Shown here: positions 53,604 to 63,009 of the stretch, in pieces
How positions within the stretch are numbered: position 1 is the first letter of the stretch
How the letters are laid out: each line of letters begins with the position of its first letter
NCBI RefSeq assembly: GCF_900453105.1
Contig: NZ_UGPW01000001.1
Coordinates: forward strand, 1,674,001-1,738,000
Origin: Moraxella ovis
GTDB taxonomy: Bacteria > Pseudomonadota > Gammaproteobacteria > Pseudomonadales > Moraxellaceae
Length of the DNA stretch: 64,000 nucleotides
Direction of reading: 5' to 3'
Notes under the pieces: generated by a model
What the model saw: the letters and a program-made list of their open reading frames with translations, nothing else
The model's database searches: none
What the model was told of the DNA's origin: nothing
Program-made: the position numbers and the translations under genes

Positions 53604-53783
53604 GATATTATAAACGCAATCTTGGGTAACTTAAAACTCCAACGCCCTTGCGTTCATTTTTAATATAATGCATTTTTGCATAAAAATCAATGCCTGATAT
53701 CACTTTATTTGTAATGATTAATCCATGAACCTGCTTTTATTTTAAAATTAGATAAATAAGATTATACAATATCCAATTTGTAT

Positions 53784-54906
53784 TCAGGCTAGATAGGCTG
53801 TTGCTAGTAATATTACATAAATTGCCATCATGCATCGCATGCCAAAATTCAACATTCTTTTTTCATCAACTTTGACTTTCATGCTATTATCAGCAATAGT
53901 TTTGATAAGAATAATAATAGGCATCGAAGCAAATACAGCATAGCCAGACCCTACATTTTGAATTGCCGAAAATAGCAACGAGTCTCCAATAGATTCTCCC
54001 AGGTTTTTTTTGAATGCCCATTAGCAGTGCATTACCACCAAGATTTGACCCTGTTATAAAGCCGCTAAGCATTGCAAACATAGGGGAGATAGATTTTATA
54101 AAAAAATCATTGTTTTGACTGTTAATATGAGCAGCCATGTTTTGAATAAAGCCAGAAAAATTCATAAATTGAGCAAGAAAAATAAATATGAATAATACTG
54201 AACAAGCTTTGTAAGCCTTTGTCACCGGCACTTTAATGTTTATTTTTTTATGATAGGCTAAACAAAGCACAGCAAGAAAGATGGCAAATAAAGGGCTGGA
54301 TGCAAGAGAGAAGTTGACTCCATACCCATGAATGGTCGATAACGATGATAGCAATGGAAATATCCACAAAAGAAATTTATTAATTATAATAAAAAAAATG
54401 ATTAAAAAATAAGGACTTATGGCTTTCAAAAGATTTTTAATTTCCTGAAATAGAGATCTTTTATTTTGTAGTGTAAAAAAACAAAAGAAAGTAAAAAATG
54501 TAGTCATTCCAGCGATAACACCCGCAATTTCAACAAGTTGTAAACGGTTAAAAATATAGAGTAGTGCACATAATAAACTTGATAGTGTAGATGCAAAGAA
54601 AAAGTCGCGAAATGAATAGCTCTTTGTCTTAACAAGATATAAGGTTAAATTGCTTAATAATAGAAATATTGGCAATATTAAATACGATGATTTCAATCCA
54701 AGTTCAAGAATAGTATATCCTGAGATTTGTGAACCGACCAAGGTTGCAAGACCTAAGGTGCCCCAAGGCATAATATTCATACTAAGCATCGAAAGCCTTT
54801 CCGCTGTTCTTTGTTCAAATAAACCAAAAAATAATGGAACAGCCAGAATAAGAGAAATGCCAAAGCCCATAATGGACTCAATGGCTGGTAGTAAGCCAAA
54901 AATCAA
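53784..54906 (-). pseudogene. LctP-family (lactate permease-like) gene truncated by an IS
   Basis: The frame encodes about ten hydrophobic segments. PAIESIMGFGISLILAVPLF and SMNIMPWGTLGLATLVGSQI match the LctP/LldP lactate permease family. It begins exactly at the IS border (54906), so the N-terminal part is missing. It is also frameshifted at 54004-54011, where a run of eight A (minus strand) joins GIQKKPGR. With seven A the frame would read GIQKNLGESIGDSLLFSAIQ and continue to 53784. The 5' half is not found on the other side of the IS. Confidence 0.8.
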
Positions 54907-55625
54907 GGGGCTGTCCTAGATAACTAACCCAAACTGCCCTTAAATAATTGTTTTAAAATGGAAATTTGAGATTTAAGGTCACTGTTATTAAAATGCCATT
55001 CGCATTCTTTAAGATAAAGCTCAAAGTGTTCTTTGGGAACACCGTTAAATTTGCGTAAATGGCGTTTTGCCTGATTCAAAAAATTCTCTATTCCGTTAAT
55101 GTGATTTTGTTTTTCTGCAAAGTGCGTACTGTGATTGATTCCAAAGTGATTAAATTCACTAACATCAAGCACATCATAGCTTTCGTAGAAATCTGTGTAA
55201 ACAATGCTGTCAGGCTTTACTTTTTCTCGTATAATGGGCAATAAAGTGGCTGACTTTGTATTAGGTACGGCAACGGTATAAACCTTGCCATTTCGCTTTA
55301 ATAAGCCAAATACCGCAGTCTTACCGCTTGCACCACGACCACACTTACCTTTGCGTGTTCCGCCAAAATAGCTCTCATCAGCTTCAACTTCGCCATCTAG
55401 CATTTCTAGGTGCTGACTGTGTTGATAGATGAGTAGGCGTAATCGGTGAAAATAGTAAGCAGCTGTTGTTTTATTTACATTAGCTAATTGAGCTGCCGTT
55501 CTTGCAGTAACACCTGCAACAAACAGCTCAATGAGTTTGTTTTGTTTGTACTGACTTAGACGACTTTTTCTCACTGGGTTATTTTAACCTAAATGGAGTT
55601 TTTAGTCATTATCTAGGACAGCCCC
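54907..55625. mobile_element. IS1595-family (IS1016-like) insertion sequence
   Basis: The 719-bp element has terminal inverted repeats GGGGCTGTCCTAGATAA at both ends and one transposase gene filling most of it. The 8 bp flanking the left end (AAAATCAA) and the right end (TAAAATAA) are not a clear target duplication. The left side is lctP while the right side is a different gene, so DNA was probably lost or rearranged next to the IS. Confidence 0.92.
54924..55574 (-). CDS. IS1595/IS1016-type transposase
   Basis: The 216-residue DDE-type transposase starts with a helix-turn-helix (FVAGVTARTAAQLANVNKTT). It contains VEADESYFGGTRKGKCGRGA, then IVYTDFYESYDVLDV and NHINGIENFLNQAKRHLRKF, ending LKECEWHFNN. 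Asp, Asp and Asn/Glu positions fit the ISXO2-like domain of IS1016. The reading frame is intact, so the element could be active. Confidence 0.95.
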   Translation of the reverse strand: MRKSRLSQYKQNKLIELFVAGVTARTAAQLANVNKTTAAYYFHRLRLLIYQHSQHLEMLDGEVEADESYFGGTRKGKCGRGASGKTAVFGLLKRNGKVYTVAVPNTKSATLLPIIREKVKPDSIVYTDFYESYDVLDVSEFNHFGINHSTHFAEKQNHINGIENFLNQAKRHLRKFNGVPKEHFELYLKECEWHFNNSDLKSQISILKQLFKGSLG

Positions 55626-55667
55626 TAAAATAATTTTATTTTTAAAACATAGGAATTTCGGTTCTTT

Positions 55668-56042
55668 TTATAAATTTTTCCAATGCTTTTTATCAAATCT
55701 AACATCTACAATTCTTAACAACTCAGGAGTATTAAAGGGCTTGATAAAATACCGCCATGGCATTTCACAACCGCGACTATCCATATAAAGAACATCCCTG
55801 CTGTATTGAATCGGTTGCATGTCGATTAATTCTTTCACTTCTCCAAACCACTCAAAATAGATGGTAGCACCTCACCCCATACCACTATATATTCTTATGT
55901 CTTCTGGAGGTAAAAGATTAAGGCAAAAATCTTCACACTTCCAAACATCGGCTTTGGTTCCAAGTATAAAATAGGAAATATATTGTTGAGTTTCTAGTAT
56001 TGATATAGCATTAGATACGCCAGTAACATGTTTAACTATCAT
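55668..56042 (-). pseudogene. Small gene interrupted by an in-frame TGA
   Basis: A 125-codon frame on the minus strand starts with ATG at 56042 behind a good TTGGAGAG site and would end at TAA 55668. Codon 57 (55872-55874) is TGA. The parts read MIVKHVTGVSNAISILETQQ ... PPEDIRIYSGMG, stop, GATIYFEWFGEVKELIDMQP ... FIKPFNTPELLRIVDVRFDK. Sequence quality before and after the stop looks equally protein-like, so this is a recent nonsense mutation or a sequencing error. The family was not recognised. Confidence 0.65.
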
Positions 56043-56058
56043 TTATCTCTCCAATGAT

Positions 56059-56478
56059 TTAACATTCCGCCACATCATCAGCAAACTCCTCGCTGACATA
56101 GGCGATGGTAACGACCGTGATGCCAGGCACACAAAGCCCCTGTAAAAATCGCAACAACTTTACTTGATTGATGCTTTCGGTCATGCCCATCAATGCCGTT
56201 GGTATGGCAAGCAACAACAGACAGCCCACCATAAAGACCTTGCGACCGATGGCATCTGACAACATACCCATGAATGGCGAGACCAAGGCGACCGCCATCA
56301 CCGTCATACCCACCGCCAAACCCACCTCCACTTCTGTGGTGGCAAAGTGTCGTATCAGCGTCGGCAATATCGCTTGAATGGCATAAACCTGCAAAAAAGC
56401 AAACATACCAATCATCGCAATCATCAGCTTTAATAACAATGGTGGTGAGGATTTTGGAACAACCTTGATTATTGACAT
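56059..56478 (-). pseudogene. 5' fragment of an MFS transporter gene
   Basis: The 139 codons encode the first four or so membrane segments of a major facilitator protein: LKLMIAMIGMFAFLQVYAIQ, the family motif SPFMGMLSDAIGRKVFMVGC and LLRFLQGLCVPGITVVTIAY. It stops abruptly after EEFADDVAEC, while intact members have about 400 residues. It starts at ATG 56478; the break at about 56060 adjoins the ribosome site of the TGA-interrupted gene. Confidence 0.8.
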
Positions 56479-56592
56479 GAAATCACCCAAATTAAACAGC
56501 GACCACAAACCCACCAAACTCCCACCATGCCCAAGAGCGGTCTGTCGTGATCAAATAAGCACAACGAAGCAGCGTCAATCATGCTTTAAAAT

Positions 56593-56650
56593 CACCAAGC
56601 TTACAACCCCATCAAGAACAAGCTGCCTTGATGGGGTTGTAAGCTTGGTG
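56593..56650. repeat. 24-bp perfect palindrome with extended outer arms
   Basis: A perfect 24-bp inverted repeat (56593-56616 with 56627-56650, 10-nt loop) has a mixed GC/AT stem around AAGCTTACAACCCCATC and no T run. An outer pair extends it: GATCAAATAAGCA (about 56549-56561) against TGCTTATTTGGTC (about 56672-56684), 12 of 13 complementary. It lies between the MFS fragment and gabD and may be a miniature mobile or REP-like element. Confidence 0.85.
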
Positions 56651-56784
56651 CCAGATTGCTTGATGACAAGCCTGCTTATTTGGTCAACTTCACAACTAAG
56701 CCTGCTATTTGATGAGTGATGAGCCTATTTTGTGCATGGTGATGCAGCAAGTACAGCACAATCCAAAGGCGATGTGCCGACTTG

Positions 56785-58234
56785 TCACTCGCTGATGTCT
56801 ACCGACCAAAGCTTGGTTACCACATACTCCTCGATGCCATATTTTGAGCCTTCACGCCCAAAACCTGACTCTTTGACACCGCCAAAGGGGGTCGCTTCTG
56901 ATGAGACCATGTTGGTGTTTTGAGCAACCATGCCCACCTCCAAGCCTTCGGTCACTCGCCAGGCTCGTGCATGGTCTTGAGTATAAAAATACGCCGCCAA
57001 GCCCTGTTTGGTGTCATTTGCTCGCTCAATCACTGATTGTTCATCATCGAACACAAACACAGAGGCTATCAGTGCAAAAATCTCCTCATTGGCGATACGC
57101 ATGGCATCTGTCACATTGGTGATGATGGTCGGTAAAAAGCAGCCAGCGTGCTCTTGGTGAGTTGTGCCGCCTGCGACCAATGCCGCCCCCTTGTCCAATG
57201 CATCTTGAACCAATGAACGGGCATTATTGACCGCCTTTTGACTGATGAGACAGCCCAAATCGACATCACCAAACCCATTACCAACGCTCAAAGCAGCCAC
57301 CCTATCGCTCAGTTTTTTGATGAACTCATCATGAATGCCGCGCTGCACATAGATGCGGTTAGGACAGACGCACACTTGACCGGCATTGCGGTACTTGGCA
57401 GCCATCAGTCCATTGATTGCTTTGTCCAGATTGGCATCATCAAAGACGATGAATGGTGCGTTACCACCCAATTCCAGCGACAGTTTTTTGAGCGTTCCTG
57501 CACATTACTCCATCAAAAGCTTGCCCACTCGGGTCGAGCCTGTGAACGACAGTTTTTTGATGTTGGCGTCTTGGGTCAGTACTCCACCAATCACGCTCGG
57601 CTCACCTGTAACGATTTGGAGGACGCCTGCAGGCATACCTGCTTGAATGGCAAGCTCGCCCAATGCCAGTGCAGAAAAAGGCGTTTGGCTGTCTGGTCTG
57701 ACAATCATCGAGCAGCCAGCCGCCAAAGCAGGAGCGACTTTACGAGCCATCATTGCCGATGGAAAGTTCCAAGGCGTGATGGCAGCACACACCGATGGGC
57801 TCTTTTAGGATGATGTGGCGTAGATTTTTATCCTTAGCGGCGATGGTGTCGCCATAGATTCTTTTGCCCTCCTCGGCAAACCAGCGAATCAGACTGCTGG
57901 CATAGTGAATCTCATTGGTTGACTCTTTTAAAGGTTTGCCTTGCTCGATGGTCATGATGATGGACAAATCCTCGATGTGTTCATCGATGAGTTCTGCCCA
58001 GCGATTCAAGACAACGCCGCGTCCATGTGCCGTTTTTGCTGCCCAAGCCTTTTGTGCTTGTTTTGCAGAGCAAATGGCGGCGGTAACTTCATCGACCGAC
58101 AGATTGGGTACGGTGCCGATTTTTTCGTCATTAAATGGATTGAACACATCGATGCTCTCACCAGATTTGGCGTCTTGCCAAGTGTTGTCAATCAGTACCG
58201 CTTGTTTGAATAAATTTGAGTGAGTCAATCTCAC
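56785..58234 (-). pseudogene. gabD: Succinate-semialdehyde dehydrogenase pseudogene
   Basis: The three parts together match GabD closely, including [82 protein letters not shown] (catalytic Glu) and NAGQVCVCPNRIYV (catalytic Cys). Two lesions break it. Near 57790 a GTGTGTG run has lost 2 nt relative to the frame [12 protein letters not shown]. At 57505-57507 TAA replaces the codon between LLME and CAGTLKK, where family members have Gln. The start may be the GTG at 58234. Codon changes such as EEIFALIA suggest further decay. Confidence 0.85.
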
Positions 58235-58974
58235 GACATTCTCATTTTTGGTAAAATGTTGCAATCTTTGGTGCGGTCGCTGAGCGTGATGGTCGGTTGC
58301 TTCAAGCATGATGTTTGCACACGGTTTTTGTGATTTTAACATCACGCTTGTCTTTGGTATAACTTGCCAATCGGCAATACGGCTTGGGGTTAATTCAATG
58401 GTTTTACTGACTGTGTTTTTTATCGTGTTGCTTGTCATCATGTGGCGACTGGCTTTGTCATGTCCCACTCTTGGCAGTCAAGGCTGGACTGTGGGTCAAT
58501 CGAACGCTTTTTTGTCCACAATTTTTGTAGTGCGACATTGCACGCCCAGAGAACGCACTGCATCGCCTGACCAACCAGTGATGTCTTGTGTGATGAGTAC
58601 ACGCTTTAAGATGGTTGTTATTGGCAAAATCCGACATCAAAGAATCACCAGCCTTCAATCAGTCACATTCTTGCCACAAAACACGCCAAGCCATCAAAAG
58701 ATAGCACACCTATCATGGACTGTCAAGAAACCACACATCAAGAACCGTCGGCTGTCAAAGGACATCAAAGCCACTCATCGTTGTCCATCAAACACATCTT
58801 TTTGAACCAACTTTTTAAAGGCAAACGCTCATCTTAGCTGTCACGAACCAGTCATTTGTGATGGCTGATGCTTGGGCTAAACCCACAGCATCATAACAAT
58901 CGCTCATCAACAATGCCAATAAACCCATACCGACCGGTTGTGTCATCAAAGCCCCCTTTGGTAACACTAAAAAA
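58235..58974. other. Gene-free region upstream of gabD
   Basis: No convincing gene was found in about 740 bp. A rightward frame at 58308-58805 has one hydrophobic stretch but no ribosome site or family pattern, and its first part is antisense to the region upstream of gabD. It may hold decayed coding DNA. Confidence 0.5.
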
Positions 58975-58995
58975 AGAAGGGGTAAGACCCCTTCT
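58975..58995 (-). terminator. Terminator of the serine hydrolase gene
   Basis: AGAAGGGGT/ACCCCTTCT with a 3-nt loop is followed by a T run on the minus strand, 39 nt past the stop. Confidence 0.9.
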
Positions 58996-59034
58996 GATTG
59001 TATTTGGTGTGAACCAGCAGATGCAAACTCATGC

Positions 59035-60339
59035 TCATTTTTTCATCAAATAATCTGCCATTGCCTGATAGGCTGGTAGAGAATATTTGTCGTTGTGGGC
59101 GTTGCTTGCCACAGGGTTGGACGACATACGAGCGATGACCATCTGGGCTTTTGGGTCGATGTAGATGGCTTGTCCGTACACGCCTCGTGCCATGAAAGCA
59201 TTGTTGGCGTTGTGAGTAACCCACCACATATTGCGGTAGCTCCAACCTTTCAAGTTAGGATAGCCACCTTTACTAAACAAGGCACGATTACCACCTCGCT
59301 TGATGTCATCGATAACCGCCTTAGGAACGATTTGCTTGCCATTAAAATGCCCATCACGACGCATCATTTCACCGAATCTTGCCATGTCTTGCAAATTGAT
59401 GTTCAAGCCACCACCCAAAAACGGCGTACCCACACTATCCACCAAGAAATAACCCTCATAATTAGCACCCAAAGGCTGCCAAATTTTCTCACTCATGAGT
59501 TCTGCCAAATCACGACCAGTCGCACGGGCGATGACCCAACCCAAAACATCGGTGTTGACGGTCTTGTATTCAAAGGCAGAATCGTGACGACCTTGCTTTT
59601 TGACACCCGTTAGGTATTCATAGAAAGTCTTAGCCCCTTGGTAACCTTCTGGCTTAGGATAAGGTGAACCTGCCATGTTGTATTCCCAAATGTCTGCCTT
59701 AGGGTCGGCATACTCCTCTGAATAATCAAGGCTTGCCGTCATGTCCATGACTTGACGCACGGTGGCATCGCCCCACGCACTGTCTGCCAATTCAGGCACA
59801 TAGTGTTTGACGAGCTGTTTATCATCAATGACGCCTTCATGTACCAAAGTGGCAGCAAGCGTACCAGTAAAGCTTTTGGTGATGGACATGATGATGTGCT
59901 GACCATTAGGCTTTAATTCGCCCAGATAGTTCTCATAGACGATTTTGCCTTTGTGGAGAACGACGACGCCATCGACATAGTTTTTATCCAGACTCTCACG
60001 CCAAGTGATGGGTTGTTTCTCGCCCATCGGTACAAAGCGTACATTGTCAATCTGTGAATCGATGGCATAGTCAAAGCTGTGACGGTCTTTATTGATGACA
60101 GGCATCGTCTTGGTCGGCATGAACTCACGCACATGGCTATAAGTGTAGCGAGTGGCAGGAAACTGCGTAGCGCTGCCATCAAAAAATGATAACACTTTGT
60201 CTTTGGGTGGTGGCGACCCTGCCATGAAACCAAGCTTGTCAGGAGTAGTCTCGGCGGCGGTCGGATACTGTTTGTCTGATTGGGCGTGTGCTGTCATGGT
60301 CAGGCTCGCTGTCAAAATTGCCAAAGTCAGTTTTTTCAT
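59035..60339 (-). CDS. Secreted serine hydrolase, class C beta-lactamase / NylB fold
   Basis: The 434-residue protein has a signal peptide (LTLAILTASLTMTAHAQ). Its fold is that of beta-lactamase class C and 6-aminohexanoate-dimer hydrolase. The nucleophile motif SxxK is in IIMSITKSFTGTLAA and the YxN-like motif is YKTVNTDVLGWVIARATG. GLNINLQDMARFGEMMRRDG and MWWVTHNANNAFMARGVYGQ follow, as in NylB-like esterases. The substrate is unknown; it could be an ester, an amide or a D-amino-acid peptide. A resistance role should not be assumed. Confidence 0.85.
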   Translation of the reverse strand: MKKLTLAILTASLTMTAHAQSDKQYPTAAETTPDKLGFMAGSPPPKDKVLSFFDGSATQFPATRYTYSHVREFMPTKTMPVINKDRHSFDYAIDSQIDNVRFVPMGEKQPITWRESLDKNYVDGVVVLHKGKIVYENYLGELKPNGQHIIMSITKSFTGTLAATLVHEGVIDDKQLVKHYVPELADSAWGDATVRQVMDMTASLDYSEEYADPKADIWEYNMAGSPYPKPEGYQGAKTFYEYLTGVKKQGRHDSAFEYKTVNTDVLGWVIARATGRDLAELMSEKIWQPLGANYEGYFLVDSVGTPFLGGGLNINLQDMARFGEMMRRDGHFNGKQIVPKAVIDDIKRGGNRALFSKGGYPNLKGWSYRNMWWVTHNANNAFMARGVYGQAIYIDPKAQMVIARMSSNPVASNAHNDKYSLPAYQAMADYLMKK

Positions 60340-60422
60340 AAAAGCTCCTATCTAAGTTTAACAAATAATGAGTAAATAAAACATCTTTACAATCGCCAAA
60401 TGTGGCACCATCAGCAGGTCTT

Positions 60423-60460
60423 ATGTCAATCATCAAAAAAAAATGTCAATTGTCAAAAAA
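60423..60460. repeat. Direct repeat upstream of the serine hydrolase gene
   Basis: ATGTCAATCATCAAAAAA (60423-60440) and ATGTCAATTGTCAAAAAA (60443-60460) match at 16 of 18 positions with a 20-nt period, about two helical turns. They lie in the 294-bp gap between the hydrolase and the flavin oxidoreductase, which otherwise holds no gene. Confidence 0.8.
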
Positions 60461-60633
60461 GTTGGTGCTATCAGACCACTGATTTTAGATGATGCTTCGA
60501 CCCGAAAAATCCTAAAGGTTTGCAGTCTTATGCCACAGCACTTAAAAGCTTAAAGTCTGATTGTGTGCTCACACAGACATTGAGCCAATCATACTGCCTT
60601 AATCACTGCTTTTAATAGCGTCTTGATGGCATT

Positions 60634-61842
60634 CTAGCTTCTGCCTGTGGTCAGCTTCTCCTCACCAGCACCCTGCAACCCTTGAACGATGAGCATTGGG
60701 TCAAGATTGGGGTCGGGGTCAATGCCGTGAGCAATACGCTTCATCTGCACCATGTACCAAGACAGCTCCAAAAACGAACCAACATTTTCATCAATCTTGG
60801 CATTGCCTGTTCGAATCGGCGTGATTTGTATGGTGTCATAAGTGCCTTTTTGCATCTGATGCGGCATATCAGGCTGCATGATGAGTGGGCGACCCACCCC
60901 CACAAAGTCAAGCTCGCCACTACTGATTGCCTCATTCATCGCCGCCTGACTTCTAAACCCGCCCGTGATGATGAGTGGCGTTGTGCTGACATCGCGCACC
61001 TTTTGGGCATAGTCCATGAAAAACGCTTCTCGCTTCTTAGTACTGTCTTTTGCCCCCATCATGGCTGGACTTTCATAATTACCGCCAGAGATTTCAATGA
61101 AATCTATGCCAGCTTCTGAGAGTTTTTTGACCACCTCAATGCTGTCTGATTCTTCAAAGCCGCCTTTTTGAAAGTCGGCGGAGTTTAATTTGACACCCAC
61201 CAAGAAGTCGCCACCAACTGCACCTCGCACAGCCTCGTACACTTCCATCAAAAAACGCATACGCCCGTCGAGACTGCCACCATAACCATCATCTCGCACA
61301 TTGTGATGCGGCGATAAAAACTGGCTAATCAAATAACCGTGAGCCGCATGAATTTGTACGCCCCCAAAGCCTGCTTGCTTTGCAATTTTAGCGGTATTGG
61401 CAAATTGGGAGACGATGGTTTTGATTTCATCGGTCGTCAAGGCACGAGGCGGATTCATTTTATCGCCCATGCCTTGTAGGGTAACCGCACTGGGAGCGAC
61501 AGGGGCTGGATTGACATCTTTGCTCACTTGCTTGCCTGCGTGGTTGATTTGCATGATGCACACGGTGCCATCGGTGCTGCCAGCCGTTGACCATGCTTGC
61601 AACCGTTCAAGGTCGCCATCGCCATCCACCACGACATCGCCCACCGACCCTTTGCCCTCACGGCAAACAGCGACATTACCTGTTACCAAGATGCCACTGC
61701 CACCCCTCGCCCAAGCCTCATAAAGCTTGGCGTGTTCATCGGTGGGACGGCTGTCTTTTGCCAGACCCTCCTCCATGGCGGATTTAAAGATGCGATTTTT
61801 GGCGACTGTGCCATTGGCAAAGGCAAACGAATCAAAGAGCAT
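60634..61842 (-). CDS. Old-yellow-enzyme family flavin oxidoreductase
   Basis: The 402-residue FMN-dependent TIM-barrel protein belongs to the NADH:flavin oxidoreductase (OYE) family, which reduces electrophilic enones. Visible are LFDSFAFANGTVAKNRIFKS, CIMQINHAGKQV, the substrate-binding GVQIHAAHGYLISQFLSPHH, NVRDDGYGGSLDGRMRFL and the FMN phosphate site LDFVGVGRPLI. No N-terminal extension or C-terminal Fe-S domain is present. The natural substrate is unknown. Confidence 0.9.
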   Translation of the reverse strand: MLFDSFAFANGTVAKNRIFKSAMEEGLAKDSRPTDEHAKLYEAWARGGSGILVTGNVAVCREGKGSVGDVVVDGDGDLERLQAWSTAGSTDGTVCIMQINHAGKQVSKDVNPAPVAPSAVTLQGMGDKMNPPRALTTDEIKTIVSQFANTAKIAKQAGFGGVQIHAAHGYLISQFLSPHHNVRDDGYGGSLDGRMRFLMEVYEAVRGAVGGDFLVGVKLNSADFQKGGFEESDSIEVVKKLSEAGIDFIEISGGNYESPAMMGAKDSTKKREAFFMDYAQKVRDVSTTPLIITGGFRSQAAMNEAISSGELDFVGVGRPLIMQPDMPHQMQKGTYDTIQITPIRTGNAKIDENVGSFLELSWYMVQMKRIAHGIDPDPNLDPMLIVQGLQGAGEEKLTTGRS

Positions 61843-62052
61843 AGCATTCCTTAATGATTTAACAACAATCCTTCACGAAAACAATCAAGAACGGTCATCA
61901 AAGACCAAAGTTCATTAAAATTCATTTTAAAACCTAGGTAGAGCTTGACAAAACTTAGAGCCTGAAACATTTAAAGCCTGAATCTTTTAAGTCTCAAATA
62001 AGCCTTAAAAAACAAACAACACACAAGGTCTTTACAAGCATTCTACACAAAA

Positions 62053-62085
62053 AACCCAACAATCACATCAAGCAATTGTTGAGTT
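62053..62085 (-). terminator. Terminator of the hydroxyacyl-CoA dehydrogenase gene
   Basis: CAACAAT/ATTGTTG (62057-62063 with 62075-62081) with flanking AAC/GTT pairs is followed by TTTTTTGTG on the minus strand. Between it and the OYE start (61843-62052) I see no gene. Confidence 0.7.
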
Positions 62086-62124
62086 TTGTTATCATCACGG
62101 TAAACAATCGTAAATTAGCACAAC

Positions 62125-63009
62125 TTAATCAATACGATTGCCATACTCATCGTAATCATAAAACCCTCTATTAACCTCTTTACCAAAGCGTCCTTTGTCC
62201 AGATACTCGTTTTTAATCATCTCCACAAAACGCTGACTCAAAGGGTCTGCCGATGACTGTGCCTTGACTGAATGAATGGCATACACGGTGCGCAGCCCAA
62301 CGATGTCCATCGCCTCAAACGGACCAAAAGGTGCACCAGTCGCCATACGCCATACCTTATCAATATCTTGAAACTCTGCCACTCCATCTGCCAACAGGTG
62401 GCTGGCAGCGTGTAATAAAGGCACAACAAGACTATTCATGATGTAGCCAGCGTGTTCTTTTTTCACCTCAACAGGCACCATGCCCATCTGTTTGCCAAAT
62501 TCAAGCGTTGATTGGACACACGCAGGGTCGGTGTCGGCGGTGGCCATGATTTCCACGATGTTTTGCACCCAAATATTATTGGCAAAGTGCATCGCTAAAA
62601 AGCGAGATGTGTCACCAGAAGCGGCAGCGAACTGGCTGGGCAACAGTGTTGATGTGTTGGTGGCAAAGATGCAGTCTTGTTTGGCGAATTTGCCCACTTG
62701 CGTCCATACTTGGCGTTTAAGGTCGATGTTCTCTGGAACAGCTTCAATGACGATGTCGGCGTCCTTGACCGACTGCTCTAGGTCTGACGACTGTGTCAAA
62801 TTGGCAAAAGTCGCCCAAATCGCATCGTCATCTGCTCCCAAATCACGGCGATAGTTCTGTGCAAGTTTGTCAAAACGCATTTTTGCCGCTTGCAGTGCGT
62901 TGTCATCGATGTCATAGCTGATGACTTTGGTGCCATGATACGCCGCTTGAAAGGCGATTTGTGCTCCTAATACACCTGCACCCAAGACGGTCAATTGCTG
63001 AATACTCAT
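62125..63009 (-). CDS. 3-hydroxyacyl-CoA dehydrogenase
   Basis: The enzyme oxidises 3-hydroxyacyl-CoA (or 3-hydroxybutyryl-CoA) with NAD. The 294-residue protein has the Rossmann loop LTVLGAGVLGAQIAFQAAYH, then DADIVIEAVPENIDLKRQVW, IFATNTSTLLPSQFAAAS, the catalytic His in FLAMHFANNIW, and ATGAPFGPFEAMDIVGL in the C-terminal domain. It is a single-domain protein without the hydratase part of FadB. AGGAG precedes the start. It may act in fatty-acid or butyrate metabolism; no partner thiolase is nearby. Confidence 0.92.
   Translation of the reverse strand: MSIQQLTVLGAGVLGAQIAFQAAYHGTKVISYDIDDNALQAAKMRFDKLAQNYRRDLGADDDAIWATFANLTQSSDLEQSVKDADIVIEAVPENIDLKRQVWTQVGKFAKQDCIFATNTSTLLPSQFAAASGDTSRFLAMHFANNIWVQNIVEIMATADTDPACVQSTLEFGKQMGMVPVEVKKEHAGYIMNSLVVPLLHAASHLLADGVAEFQDIDKVWRMATGAPFGPFEAMDIVGLRTVYAIHSVKAQSSADPLSQRFVEMIKNEYLDKGRFGKEVNRGFYDYDEYGNRID

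Noticed and set aside
55872..55874. TGA as a selenocysteine codon
   Set aside because: No SECIS-like hairpin was recognised next to it and the protein is not a known selenoprotein; a nonsense mutation is simpler.
58308..58805. 165-codon rightward frame with a hydrophobic stretch
   Set aside because: It has no ribosome site, its sequence after the hydrophobic part is not protein-like, and it is partly antisense to the gabD upstream region.
59035..60339. Calling the serine hydrolase an AmpC beta-lactamase
   Set aside because: SITK and YKTVNTD fit NylB-like hydrolases better; there is no typical KTG motif and no ampR neighbour.
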